Source: Chloroflexota bacterium (GTDB lineage Bacteria; Chloroflexota; Limnocylindria; Limnocylindrales; CSP1-4). From it: a DNA stretch of 5,811 bases. The DNA lies in assembly GCA_021812735.1 (NCBI GenBank), contig JAKAMV010000663.1, forward strand, positions 1 to 5,811, written 5' to 3'. This document shows, in pieces, positions 1 through 5,811 of this stretch (position 1 is the first letter of the stretch; each line of letters begins with the position of its first letter). The notes under the pieces are model-generated. The model ran no database searches. It was not told where the DNA came from and saw only the letters and a list, made by a program, of their open reading frames with translations. Made by a program: the position numbers and the translations under genes.

Positions 1-60
1 CCCACGCCGCTCCAGATCCGGGCCTTCGAGCTGATCGGCGTCAGTCCGGCGAGCGTGTAG
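1..60 (+). CDS. C-terminal end of an unidentified protein (5' end outside window)
   Basis: Reading from base 1 gives 19 codons followed by a TAG at 58-60; the encoded tail is PTPLQIRAFELIGVSPASV. Eighteen of the 19 codons end in G or C, which matches the codon bias of the clear genes here, and frame 2 hits a stop within this stretch. That makes a genuine gene end likely. The fragment is too short to assign a family and I do not recognise the motif. It converges with the minus-strand gene that ends at 129. Confidence 0.55.
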   Translation, partial: PTPLQIRAFELIGVSPASV

Positions 61-74
61 ACAGAGCCCTGCAG

Positions 75-87
75 CCGGTTCAACCGG
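75..87. terminator. Small inverted repeat in the convergent gap; possible weak terminator
   Basis: CCGGT-TCA-ACCGG forms a 5-bp GC-rich stem with a 3-base loop; read as DNA it is CCGGTT-C-AACCGG. It lies between two converging genes (stops at 60 and 129), where a shared terminator is expected. There is no T-run on either strand, so intrinsic termination is uncertain. Nothing else is visible in bases 61-128. Confidence 0.25.
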
Positions 88-128
88 ATTCGTGCTCGAA
101 TGTGCCTGTCGGCGGCTGGAAGTTCGGG

Positions 129-770
129 CTAGGGAAGCCAGCTCACCTCGTCCGCGAGGCCCGGCATCGCGGTCACGGCCACGAGGTGGCGGCGGTTGAC
201 GAGGGCGAACAGGTACTGGGCGCGCACACGCCCAGTACCCGCGAGCGACCGCGCGTCGACCTCCGTCATCGGCACGAAGGCCGGCGCGGGCGACTCGATG
301 AACACCGCCAGGTCCGCGCCGGTCGGGATGTGGACGGACCCGGTCACCAGGTGCCCCGGCGTCACGAGGACCAGGCCGCTCGACTCCTTGGCGATGTGCA
401 TGTCGGGCGAGGCGCCCGGCGCGTGGGCGCCATCGAGGTCGGCGATGAGCGTCACCTCCGACTGCGCCACCCAGAGGTCCGGGACGAGGACGCGGCCCGG
501 CTCGTCGTCGGCGCCCAGCACGACCGCGTCGGTGATCCGGAGGAGCCCCTCCCGGCTGTTCACCATGTCAGTCAGCCGGCGGTAGTGGCCCAGGCGGAGG
601 CGGCCGCGCACGCGAAGGTGCGGCCCCACCACCTCCACGAAGCGCGAGGCGCCGGCGTGCTCGTGGCCGGCGATCGGCTCGCGGGCGCTGCGGCCCAGGA
701 GCTCCTCGAGGTGTGCGGCAGCGTCACGCGGCTGGAGCGCAGCCGCGATCGCGGTGGCGGTGTCGGTCAT
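129..770 (-). CDS. Conserved hypothetical protein with two diverged repeats (DUF6812-like)
   Basis: A 213-residue protein of unknown function. The ATG at 770-768 is preceded by AAGGGG (780-775) with a 4-base spacer, which supports this start; the stop is TAG at 131-129. There is no signal peptide, membrane segment or recognisable catalytic motif, so it is probably cytosolic. Residues 51-82 (HLRVRGRLRL..., LTDMVNS, ITDA) read like the DUF6812 type of small uncharacterised protein; this family link is from memory and unverified. Residues 140-171 (HLVTGSVHIPTGADL..., FIES, PMTEV) repeat the same pattern: HL, V-x-G, an alternating hydrophobic strand, L about 10 residues after the G, then [NE]S and a T-[DE] pair. 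Two tandem copies of one fold are therefore likely. The N-terminal 40 residues look helical and Ala-rich. It lies 89 bases downstream of the dehydrogenase on the same strand; co-transcription is possible but unproven. Confidence 0.8.
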   Translation of the reverse strand: MTDTATAIAAALQPRDAAAHLEELLGRSAREPIAGHEHAGASRFVEVVGPHLRVRGRLRLGHYRRLTDMVNSREGLLRITDAVVLGADDEPGRVLVPDLWVAQSEVTLIADLDGAHAPGASPDMHIAKESSGLVLVTPGHLVTGSVHIPTGADLAVFIESPAPAFVPMTEVDARSLAGTGRVRAQYLFALVNRRHLVAVTAMPGLADEVSWLP

Positions 771-859
771 GGTGCCCCTTGCGGTCTGCGCCCCCTGGCT
801 GATCTTCGCGGTTCCGGCTCCGGCTGCGCCATGACGCGCGGCCTAACGGAGGAGCGGGC

Positions 860-2631
860 TCAGGACGGCGCGTCGAGGCGCTCCGCGAGCACCTCGGCCA
901 GGTGCCGGGCGCGGCGGCCGTCGAGGAACGCCACCTGGGTCCGGCACGAGAACCCGTCGGCGAGGATCGCGGTCTCCTCGCTCGCGGCGCGCAGCGCGGG
1001 CAGCAGGCCCAGCTCGGCGATCTGGCGCGTGATCCGCTCGTGGCCGGCCTCGGCGCCGAAGTTGCCGGCCAGGCCGCAGCAGCCCGAGAGGACCGTGTCC
1101 GCGGCGATCCCGGCGGCCGCCATGACGCGGTGGTCGGCCTCGTCGCCCAGGACCGCCTGCTGGTGGCAGTGCGGCTGGACCACCGCGTGGAGCAGCGGCC
1201 GGGCGGCTGCAGTCGGCGGCTGCCAGCCCGCGTCGTCGAGCAGCTCGGCAAGGGTGGTCGCCCGCGCGGCGAGCGCGCGGGCGCGCGGATCGTCCGGGAG
1301 GAGCTCCACGGCGTCGTGCCGGAGCATGGCCGCGCACGACGGCTCCAGGACCACGACGGGCGCCTCGCCGTCGAGACCGCGGGCGCCGAGCGTCGCCCGG
1401 AGCACGCGACGGGCGCCGTCGAGCTGGCCGGTGGTGAGCCACGTGAGCCCGCAGCAGACGTGGTCGGCGGGCAGCGCCACCTCGAACCCGGCCGCCTCGA
1501 GCACGCGCACCGCCGCATCGCCCACGCCGGGCGCGAGGTGGTTGGTGAAGGTGTCGGGCCAAAGGAGCACGCGCCGTCCCAGGCCGGGGTGCGCGCGCGC
1601 TGGGCGGGAGCGGAACCCCTCGACGAAGGAGCGCTGGGCCAGCCGCGGGATCTGGCGCTCGCCCGCCAGCCCGGCGAGGCCGGCCGCGAGCCGCCGCGTG
1701 AGCCGGAACGCGGTGACGGCGTTCACCAGTCGGGGCGCGCCCGGGACCGCCCGCGCGAGGCGGAGCCACATCGGCAGCCGGCCGAGGACGTAGTGGGCGC
1801 GCGGCCGGCGGCGTCCGCGATAGTGGTGGTCGAGGAACTCCGACTTGAGGCTGGCCATGTCCACGCCCGTCGGGCAGTCCGAGAGGCAGGCGCGGCAGCC
1901 GAGGCACAGGTCGAGCGCGCCGAGGACCTCGCGGCTCCGCCAGCCGGCGTCGGCTAGCGAGCCCGCGGCCATCTCCTGGAGCAGGCGCGCCCGACCGCGC
2001 GTGGACTCGCGCTCCTCGCCCGTGGCGCGGTAGCTCGGGCACAGCCGCCCCGCGCCGATGTCGGACACGCACGTGCCGATGCCGATGCAGCGCTCGATGG
2101 CCGAGCGCGGGTCGCCGCCATCGTCGGCGAACGCCTGCCCGGGCGCCAGCTCGATGAGCGTCCGGCGCGGGCGGCGGAGGTTCTCGTCCACGGGCGCGGG
2201 GTCCACGATGATCCCCGGGTTGAGCGCCGCCGCCGGGTCCCACGCCGCCTTCCAGGCGCGGAACGCCTCGAGCAGCTGCGGCGAGAACTGGCGCTCCAGC
2301 AGCGCCCCGCGGGCCCGTCCGTCGCCGTGCTCGCCTGACAGCGTGCCGCCGTGCGCCACCACCAGGTCCGCCGCGGCGCGCAGGAACGCGGTGAACCGCT
2401 CGGTCCCGCCCGGCCGGTCCAGCCCGAAGCCCACCCGAAGGTGGATGCACCCCTCGCCGAAATGGCCGTACGTGGTGCCGCGCAGGTCGTGCGCGCGCAG
2501 GAGCGCCCGCAGCTCGCCCAGGTAGCCGGCCAGGCGGTGCGGCGGGACGGCAGCGTCCTCGAAGCCCGGCCAGGCGGGCGTGCCGTCGGGCAGCCGCGCC
2601 GAGCGCCCGGCCCCGTCCTCGCGGACCTGCC
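860..2631 (-). CDS. C-terminal part: FAD-oxidase C, 4Fe-4S and CCG domains of the dehydrogenase
   Basis: The other half resumes in a different frame at 2629 with QVREDGAGRSAR, which is typical of the FAD-oxidase C-terminal domain. The family's metal-binding residues are present: His459 and His466 in GHFGEGCIH and Glu504 in GEHGDGRARG, followed by LNPG. An iron-sulfur module follows, with Cys584, Cys590 and Cys600 (CIGIGTC...LCPSY, then STRGRAR) and Cys645, 648, 651 and 655 (CLGCRACLSDCPTGVDM). Two CCG domains complete it: HVCCGLTW (Cys795/796), then QPHCH and GCCGLAGNFG (Cys920/921), ending with ADGFSCRTQ. All ligands look intact, which argues against an old pseudogene. A GTG at 2434-2432 is the first normal start in this frame, and a naive gene call would place a 524-residue protein there. 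That call would wrongly drop about 65 conserved residues, including the His459/His466 motif. Confidence 0.88.
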
Positions 2632-2636
2632 TAGCG
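2626..2636 (-). other. Site of one-base frameshift in the dehydrogenase gene
   Basis: On the minus strand the sequence reads CAG GCG CTA GGCAG GTC CGC GAG GAC. The upstream frame gives QQAL up to CTA (2634-2632), and the downstream frame gives QVREDGAG from CAG (2629-2627), leaving two orphan bases, GG (2631-2630). Adding one T before them makes CTA TGG CAG, giving QQALWQVREDGAG. This is the family's usual ALW-x-[IV]-REDGAG motif. No X-XXY-YYZ slippery heptamer or homopolymer is present, so programmed frameshifting is not supported. Confidence 0.85.
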
Positions 2637-3837
2637 CCTGCTGCGCTGCCGGCGCCTCGAGCAGGGCGGCGTCCCGCCGCTGCGGCGCCGTGCCCACGGC
2701 AGCCGCCAGCTGCGCCGCGTGCTCACGCATCGCGGCCGCGTCTTCCCCGCCCGCCTCGACGAGCAGCCAGGCGGCCCCGTCAGGCAGGCCCAGGCGCTGC
2801 CGCGCAGCGTCCGGGTCGGCTCCGAGCAGGTCGGCGGCGAGGCTCTCCACCGTGAACGGCCGCGCCGGCAGCAGGGCGGGCACCGCCGCCGCGGCCGCCA
2901 CGTCGTCGGTGAACGCGAGCACGAGCAGCCCCTTCGCCGCCGGCACCCGCACGAGCCGCAGCGTCACGGCCGAGACCACCGCGCAGGTGCCCTCGGTGCC
3001 GACCAGCGCGCGGGCCACGTCCGCGCCGCGCTCGGGGAGCAGCCAGTCGAGCGCGTAGCCGCTCACCCGCCGGGGCCAGGGCGGCAGCTCGCGGCGGATC
3101 AGCTCGCCGTGGCGGGCGTACAGCGCGCGGATCCGGGCGTCGATCGAGGGGCCGGGGCCGTCGACCGCCCCTGGGGCCGTGGGTCCGAGCGCCCCGAGAC
3201 GGCGGCGCGCGCCGTCGAGCGTGATCACCTCGAGACCGAGCACGTTCTCGGCGCTGGTCCCCCACCGCACCGAGTGCGAGCCGCAGGCGTCGTTGCCCAC
3301 CATCCCGCCCACCGTCGCGCGGCTGTGGGTCGAGGGATCGGGGCCCACGCGCAGGCCGTGCCGCGCCGCGGCGAGGTTGACCGCGTCGAGCACCGTGCCG
3401 GGCAGAACGGTCGCGGTCATCGCGGCCGGGTCCAGGTCGAGGATCCCGCCCAGGTGCCGCCGCACGTCCACCACGAGCCCGGGCCCGATGGCGTTGCCCG
3501 CGATGCTCGTGCCCGCGCCGCGCATCGTCAGCGGCACGCCCGCCTCGGCCGCGAGCGCCACGGTCGCGGCCAGCTCGTCCACCGTGGCCGGCGCGGCCAC
3601 GGCCGCCGGCAGGACCCGGTAGTTCGAGGCGTCGGAGCTGTACAGCGCGCGGATCTCGCGGTCGTCCCGCACCTCGCCGGAGATCGTCCGGCGGAGGCTC
3701 GCGGTGAACCCGACGAGGTGTCCCGGGTCCAGCCCGGTGACCGGCAGCGTGGCGGCGATGCGTCCATCCTCCTGCGGTTGGCCGACAGCGTACCGAGTCG
3801 CGGACGCGGCGGGCGCGCGGCGCCGTGCGGGGACCAC
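2632..3837 (-). CDS. N-terminal part: FAD-binding (PCMH) domain of the dehydrogenase
   Basis: Residues about 60-300 carry the PCMH/FAD_binding_4 signatures. These are DASNYR (69-74), RGAGTSIAGNAIGPGLVVDV (106-125, binding the FAD diphosphate), GPDPSTHSRATVGGMVGNDA (165-184) with CGSHS following, and GTEGTCAVVSAVTLRL (280-295). Residues 300-402 begin the FAD-oxidase C-terminal domain, and the true frame ends at the CTA codon 2634-2632. Without repair, translation would run on out of frame to a stop at 1954, adding about 225 spurious residues. The most upstream possible start is the GTG at 3837-3835, but it has no Shine-Dalgarno sequence, and the next 26 codons include several A- or T-ending ones (ACT, GCT, CAA, GAT, GGA, GCA). 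From residue 27 (ATC, 3759-3757) the codons become almost purely G/C-ending, and a perfect AGGAGG lies 8 bases before it. Translation therefore probably begins near 3759. Confidence 0.85.
3768..3773 (-). promoter_or_regulatory. Perfect Shine-Dalgarno AGGAGG for the dehydrogenase
   Basis: AGGAGG on the minus strand is followed after 8 bases by an in-frame ATC (3759-3757), not by a standard start. An ATG directly abuts it (3767-3765) but is in the wrong frame and has zero spacing. The shift in codon bias at 3759 agrees with translation beginning there. A TACGCT (3792-3787) just upstream could be a -10 box, but no -35 partner is convincing. Confidence 0.6.
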
Positions 3838-3866
3838 GGCGCGCCGGGCGCGCGGCGGCGCGGCAT

Positions 3867-3895
3867 TTGACCGCGTGCGCGATCCAGCCGACCAT
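3867..3895 (+). promoter_or_regulatory. Candidate sigma-70-type promoter for lepB
   Basis: TTGACC (3867-3872, five of six to the -35 consensus) is followed after 17 bases by GACCAT (3890-3895, three of six, including the key A at position 2 and T at position 6). It sits in the divergent intergenic region and would start transcription about 35-40 bases before the lepB ATG. The -10 match is weak. Confidence 0.35.
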
Positions 3896-3928
3896 CGCCG
3901 GGCGCGAACGGCGCCTTGTCCAACGCAC

Positions 3929-3933
3929 GGGAG
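3929..3933 (+). promoter_or_regulatory. lepB ribosome binding site that fixes the start
   Basis: GGGAG lies 5 bases before the ATG at 3939. The same frame is open further upstream to an ATG at 3825, but that ATG has no such site and would overlap the divergent gene's leader, so 3939 is the better start. Confidence 0.7.
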
Positions 3934-3938
3934 TCCTG

Positions 3939-4580
3939 ATGACGGCGCCGCATGACGAGACCTCGACGGGGGCGGCCGAGCCGGACGGCGCGGCGCCCGC
4001 CCCGGCGGCCGGCCGATCCGCCCGGGGCTGGGCGTTCGAGATCATCGAGACCATCGTCCTGACGCTGGTCATCTTCCTGGTCATCCAGAACTTCGTCGCC
4101 CAGCCGTTCAAGGTGGACGGCCAGTCGATGGAGGACTCGTTCCTCGACGGCCAGTACGTCCTCGTCGACCGGATCTCGCGCACCTGGAGCCCCTACGCCC
4201 GCGGCCAGGTGGTGGTGTTCCAGCCCCCGGCCGGGATCGAGGACGGCAACTACCCGTTCATCAAGCGCGTGATCGGCGTGGCGGGCGACACGGTCTCGCT
4301 GCGCGCGGGCAGGGTGTACGTGAACGGCGCCCCCCTCGACGAGCCCTACCTGTTCCGCGGCCCGGCCGGACAGGTCCAGCCCACCGACCCCCTGACGCCC
4401 CAGACGAGCTGGACGGTCCCCGACGGCGACCTGTTCGTCATGGGCGACCACCGCGAGGTGTCCGAGGACAGCCGCGCCTTCGGCCCCATCCCGATCTCGT
4501 CGGTGATCGGCCGGGCCGTGGTCCGCTACTGGCCGCTGGCCGACTTCGGGGTCATCCCGACGCCCGCCTACGCGCCGTAG
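3939..4580 (+). CDS. lepB: Signal peptidase I (S26 family)
   Basis: A 213-residue membrane serine protease that removes signal peptides from secreted proteins on the outer face of the cytoplasmic membrane. Residues 1-30 are a flexible Ala/Pro-rich cytoplasmic tail. One membrane segment follows at about 34-53 (IIETIVLTLVIFLVIQNFVA). The catalytic Ser63 is in DGQSMEDSF (box B), and the general base Lys109 is in FIKRVIGVAGD (box D). Box E is GDHREVSEDSRAFGPI (169-184), where the usual GDNR has His171 in place of Asn. VDGQSM, RGQVVVF and YVNG are also typical. The single membrane anchor and length fit the compact enzymes of Gram-positive-like and Chloroflexota bacteria; the E. coli enzyme is longer, with two anchors. 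The catalytic dyad is intact, so it should be active. The neighbours do not suggest a dedicated substrate. Confidence 0.96.
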   Translation: MTAPHDETSTGAAEPDGAAPAPAAGRSARGWAFEIIETIVLTLVIFLVIQNFVAQPFKVDGQSMEDSFLDGQYVLVDRISRTWSPYARGQVVVFQPPAGIEDGNYPFIKRVIGVAGDTVSLRAGRVYVNGAPLDEPYLFRGPAGQVQPTDPLTPQTSWTVPDGDLFVMGDHREVSEDSRAFGPIPISSVIGRAVVRYWPLADFGVIPTPAYAP

Positions 4581-4582
4581 CC

Positions 4583-4594
4583 GGCGGCGCCGCC
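4583..4594 (+). terminator. GC-only palindrome just after the lepB stop
   Basis: GGCGGCGCCGCC is a perfect 12-base palindrome beginning 2 bases after the stop codon. It could fold as a short hairpin that slows transcription, but it has no T-run and such strings arise easily in GC-rich DNA. Confidence 0.2.
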
Positions 4595-4596
4595 CC

Positions 4597-4625
4597 TTGA
4601 CGGCCCGTCATGGCGGTGAGATAGT
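4597..4625 (+). promoter_or_regulatory. Promoter of the pirin gene
   Basis: TTGACG (4597-4602, five of six to the -35 consensus), an exact 17-base spacer, then GATAGT (4620-4625, four of six to TATAAT). It is the best promoter match in the window. Transcription would start near 4632, giving a leader of about 26 bases before the ATG at 4658. It indicates that the pirin gene is transcribed separately from lepB. Confidence 0.6.
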
Positions 4626-4639
4626 TGCACGCGCAACCA
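4622..4639. promoter_or_regulatory. Putative MarR-type operator in the pirin promoter
   Basis: TAGTTGCACGCGCAACCA contains the inverted repeat GTTGC-ACGC-GCAAC (4624-4637) with a central CG dyad. It overlaps the -10 box and the expected start point, the classic position for a repressor. Its size and TTGC...GCAA arms resemble sites of MarR-family regulators. No regulator gene lies in the window, so the regulator's identity is inferred. Confidence 0.5.
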
Positions 4640-4657
4640 CATGATTCGGAGCGTCCC

Positions 4658-5659
4658 ATGCCGGCCGTCAGTGTCGACGACATCACTGTCCTCCCCCGCA
4701 TCCCCTCCCCCGACCCGATAGCCGCGCGCCACCGGGCCGCGGTCGCGCTGACCACCGCGCCGTCCGGTTTCGAGGGCGAGGGCTTCCCGGGGCGGCTCGC
4801 CTTCGCGGGCGCCTACCTCGAGGACCTCGACCCGTTCATCCACCTCGACCAGATGGGTGAGGTGGAATACGCGCCCGGGGAGGCCAAGGGCACGCCGTGG
4901 CACCCGCACCGCGGCTTCGAGACCGTGACCTACATGCTCGACGGCGTGTTCGAGCACAGCGACAGCAACGGCGGCGGCGGCGTGATCACCAATGGCGACA
5001 CGCAGTGGATGACGGCCGGCGCCGGGATCCTCCACATCGAGCGTCCGCCCGAGTGGCTCGTCGCCCAGGGCGGCCTGTTCCACGGATTCCAGCTGTGGGC
5101 GAACCTGCCGCGGGCCCAGAAGCTCGCGCCGCCGCGCTACCAGGACATCCGGGCCGGCGAGGTGGCCCTGGCGTCCTCGCCTGACGGCGGCGCCCTGGTG
5201 CGCGTGATCGCCGGCGAGGTCGCGGGCCACAAGGGGCCGGGGTCAACGTACACGCCCATCACCCTCGTCCACGCGACGCTCTCCCCGGGCGCCGAGCTGG
5301 CGGTCCCCTGGCGGAGCGACTTCAACGCCCTGGCCTACGTCCTCGCCGGCCACGGCACGGTCGGCACCGGGCGACGTCCGGCGCGGATGGGCCAGCTGGC
5401 GGTGTTCGGCCCCGGCAACACGCTGACGCTCTCGGCGGACCGGGCGCAGGAGAGCCGCGCGCCCACGTTCGACGTCCTGCTCCTGGGGGGCCGGCCGATC
5501 CGGGAGCCCATCGCGTGGATGGGCCCGTTCGTGATGAACACCCGCGAGGAGGTCATCGCGGCGTTCGCCGACTACCACGCGGGGCGACTGGGGACCATTC
5601 CGGCGGTCCACGGCGCGCCGACCACCATCGAGACCTCGAGCCCGGCGGGCCGGGCATAG
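4658..5659 (+). CDS. Pirin-family bicupin protein
   Basis: A 333-residue protein of the pirin family: metal-binding double beta-barrel (cupin) proteins. Some bacterial members oxidise quercetin in vitro, and others act as redox- or metal-dependent protein partners; the role here is unknown. The N-terminal cupin (about 45-150) carries the pirin signature WHPHRGFETVTYMLDG and, later, MTAGAGILHIE. The expected metal ligands are His82, His84, His126 and Glu128, all present. The pirin C-terminal cupin spans about 195-305 (LSPGAEL, ALAYVLAGHG, LLLGGRPIREPIAWMGPFVMN), followed by a short tail. No signal peptide, so cytosolic. ATG 4658 is chosen because GGAG (4648-4651) precedes it by 6 bases; the in-frame TTG at 4625 lies inside the promoter/operator. 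A MarR-like operator suggests induction by a small molecule or oxidative/electrophile stress. Slightly long for the family, otherwise unremarkable. Confidence 0.94.
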   Translation: MPAVSVDDITVLPRIPSPDPIAARHRAAVALTTAPSGFEGEGFPGRLAFAGAYLEDLDPFIHLDQMGEVEYAPGEAKGTPWHPHRGFETVTYMLDGVFEHSDSNGGGGVITNGDTQWMTAGAGILHIERPPEWLVAQGGLFHGFQLWANLPRAQKLAPPRYQDIRAGEVALASSPDGGALVRVIAGEVAGHKGPGSTYTPITLVHATLSPGAELAVPWRSDFNALAYVLAGHGTVGTGRRPARMGQLAVFGPGNTLTLSADRAQESRAPTFDVLLLGGRPIREPIAWMGPFVMNTREEVIAAFADYHAGRLGTIPAVHGAPTTIETSSPAGRA

Positions 5660-5671
5660 CGGACGGGACCG

Positions 5672-5685
5672 CCCCGAAGCCGGGG
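5672..5685 (+). terminator. Small hairpin downstream of the pirin gene
   Basis: CCCCG-AAGC-CGGGG forms a 5-bp stem with a 4-base loop 12 bases after the stop. No T-run follows, so it is at best a weak terminator. The rest of 5660-5811 is GC-rich, with further short GC inverted repeats (for example GGGGCG 5773-5778 with CGCCCC 5788-5793) and no open frame that I can support as a gene. Confidence 0.25.
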
Positions 5686-5811
5686 GGCCGAGACCAGGCC
5701 GTTCCGCCGGGCGGGGCGCAAGCGCGCGTGTGCCGTGCGGTTTCCGCCGGATGCCCGTGGGGCGGTCCTTACGGGGCGCGCCGCCGCCGCCCCGGGCGCC
5801 GCGCCGCAGCC

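Larger units (their letters stand above)
860..3837 (-). pseudogene. Fused FAD-binding / 4Fe-4S / CCG-domain 2-hydroxyacid dehydrogenase, frameshifted
   Basis: The whole gene, read across one frameshift, would encode about 966-992 residues, close to the roughly 1,000 residues of E. coli YdiJ-type enzymes. Its domain order is that of the family: FAD-binding (PCMH) domain, FAD-oxidase C-terminal domain, 4Fe-4S pair, two CCG domains. Known members oxidise D-2-hydroxyglutarate or D-lactate and pass electrons from FAD through Fe-S and CCG domains towards the respiratory chain at the inner face of the membrane. The substrate here cannot be decided from sequence. The frame changes near 2631/2632; inserting one base restores a conserved Trp. 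No other in-frame stop or loss of a key motif is seen, so this is either a very recent lesion or a sequence error. The gene is divergent from lepB. The stop is TGA at 862-860. Residue numbers in the part entries count from the GTG at 3837 in the repaired protein. Confidence 0.85.

Noticed and set aside
767..832. 21-codon minus-strand frame (MAQPEPEPRRS...) overlapping the next gene's start as ATGA
   Set aside because: The ATGA overlap is suggestive of a leader peptide, but many codons end in A (GAA, CGA, AGA, TCA, CAA, GCA, CCA), unlike real genes here, and no good ribosome site precedes it.
102..1793. Long plus-strand open frame opposite the dehydrogenase and the unknown protein
   Set aside because: It runs antisense across two real genes, is Arg/Ala/Ser-rich with no family motif, and is the expected by-product of very GC-rich DNA with few chance stops.
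2626..2636. Programmed -1 frameshifting as the cause of the split dehydrogenase
   Set aside because: No slippery heptamer, homopolymer or clear downstream stimulator is seen, and a simple missing T restores a conserved Trp. This family is not known to use recoding.
2719..3870. 383-codon plus-strand open frame over the FAD domain
   Set aside because: Low-complexity Arg/Gly/His-rich translation antisense to a clearly conserved FAD-binding domain; no ribosome site or domain.
5751..5811. Possible start of a plus-strand gene at ATG 5751, or a minus-strand Arg-rich gene end with stop at 5771-5769
   Set aside because: Both are short, low-complexity and without a ribosome site or recognisable motif; the window ends before either could be tested.
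5770..5811. Repeated CGC/GCC units at the right edge resembling a repeat element
   Set aside because: Simple GC low complexity with no regular period or spacer structure; not a CRISPR or mobile-element end.

Overview
This is a GC-rich bacterial chromosome segment of ordinary housekeeping and metabolic type. Third codon positions are almost all G or C in the real genes. The style of the signal peptidase and of the small DUF-like protein suggests Chloroflexota (Limnocylindria-like) or Actinomycetota. That placement is a recollection-based inference, not a phylogeny.

Layout from left to right: (1) the last 19 codons of a plus-strand gene end at base 60. (2) A short convergent gap (61-128) holds one small inverted repeat. 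(3) A minus-strand gene (129-770) encodes a 213-residue protein of unknown function with two diverged copies of one sequence unit. (4) A long minus-strand gene (about 3759/3837 down to 860) encodes a fused FAD/iron-sulfur 2-hydroxyacid dehydrogenase of the D-2-hydroxyglutarate/D-lactate dehydrogenase (GlcD/YdiJ-like) type. As given, it is split by a one-base frameshift near 2631/2632, and its best ribosome binding site points to an ATC codon instead of a normal start. (5) A divergent intergenic region separates it from (6) a plus-strand type I signal peptidase (lepB, 3939-4580). (7) A pirin-family bicupin protein (4658-5659) follows with its own well-formed promoter, which carries a MarR-type palindrome over the -10 region. 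(8) The last 152 bases are GC-rich with no supportable gene.

The genes do not form one pathway. The dehydrogenase and the unknown protein lie in tandem on the minus strand (about 89 bases apart) and might be co-transcribed. lepB and the pirin gene are in tandem on the plus strand, but the pirin gene looks independently controlled. I see no mobile element, CRISPR array, RNA gene or defence system, and no convincing undescribed system. The observations most worth checking are the two single-base anomalies in the dehydrogenase, the pirin operator/promoter, and the internal duplication in the unknown protein.
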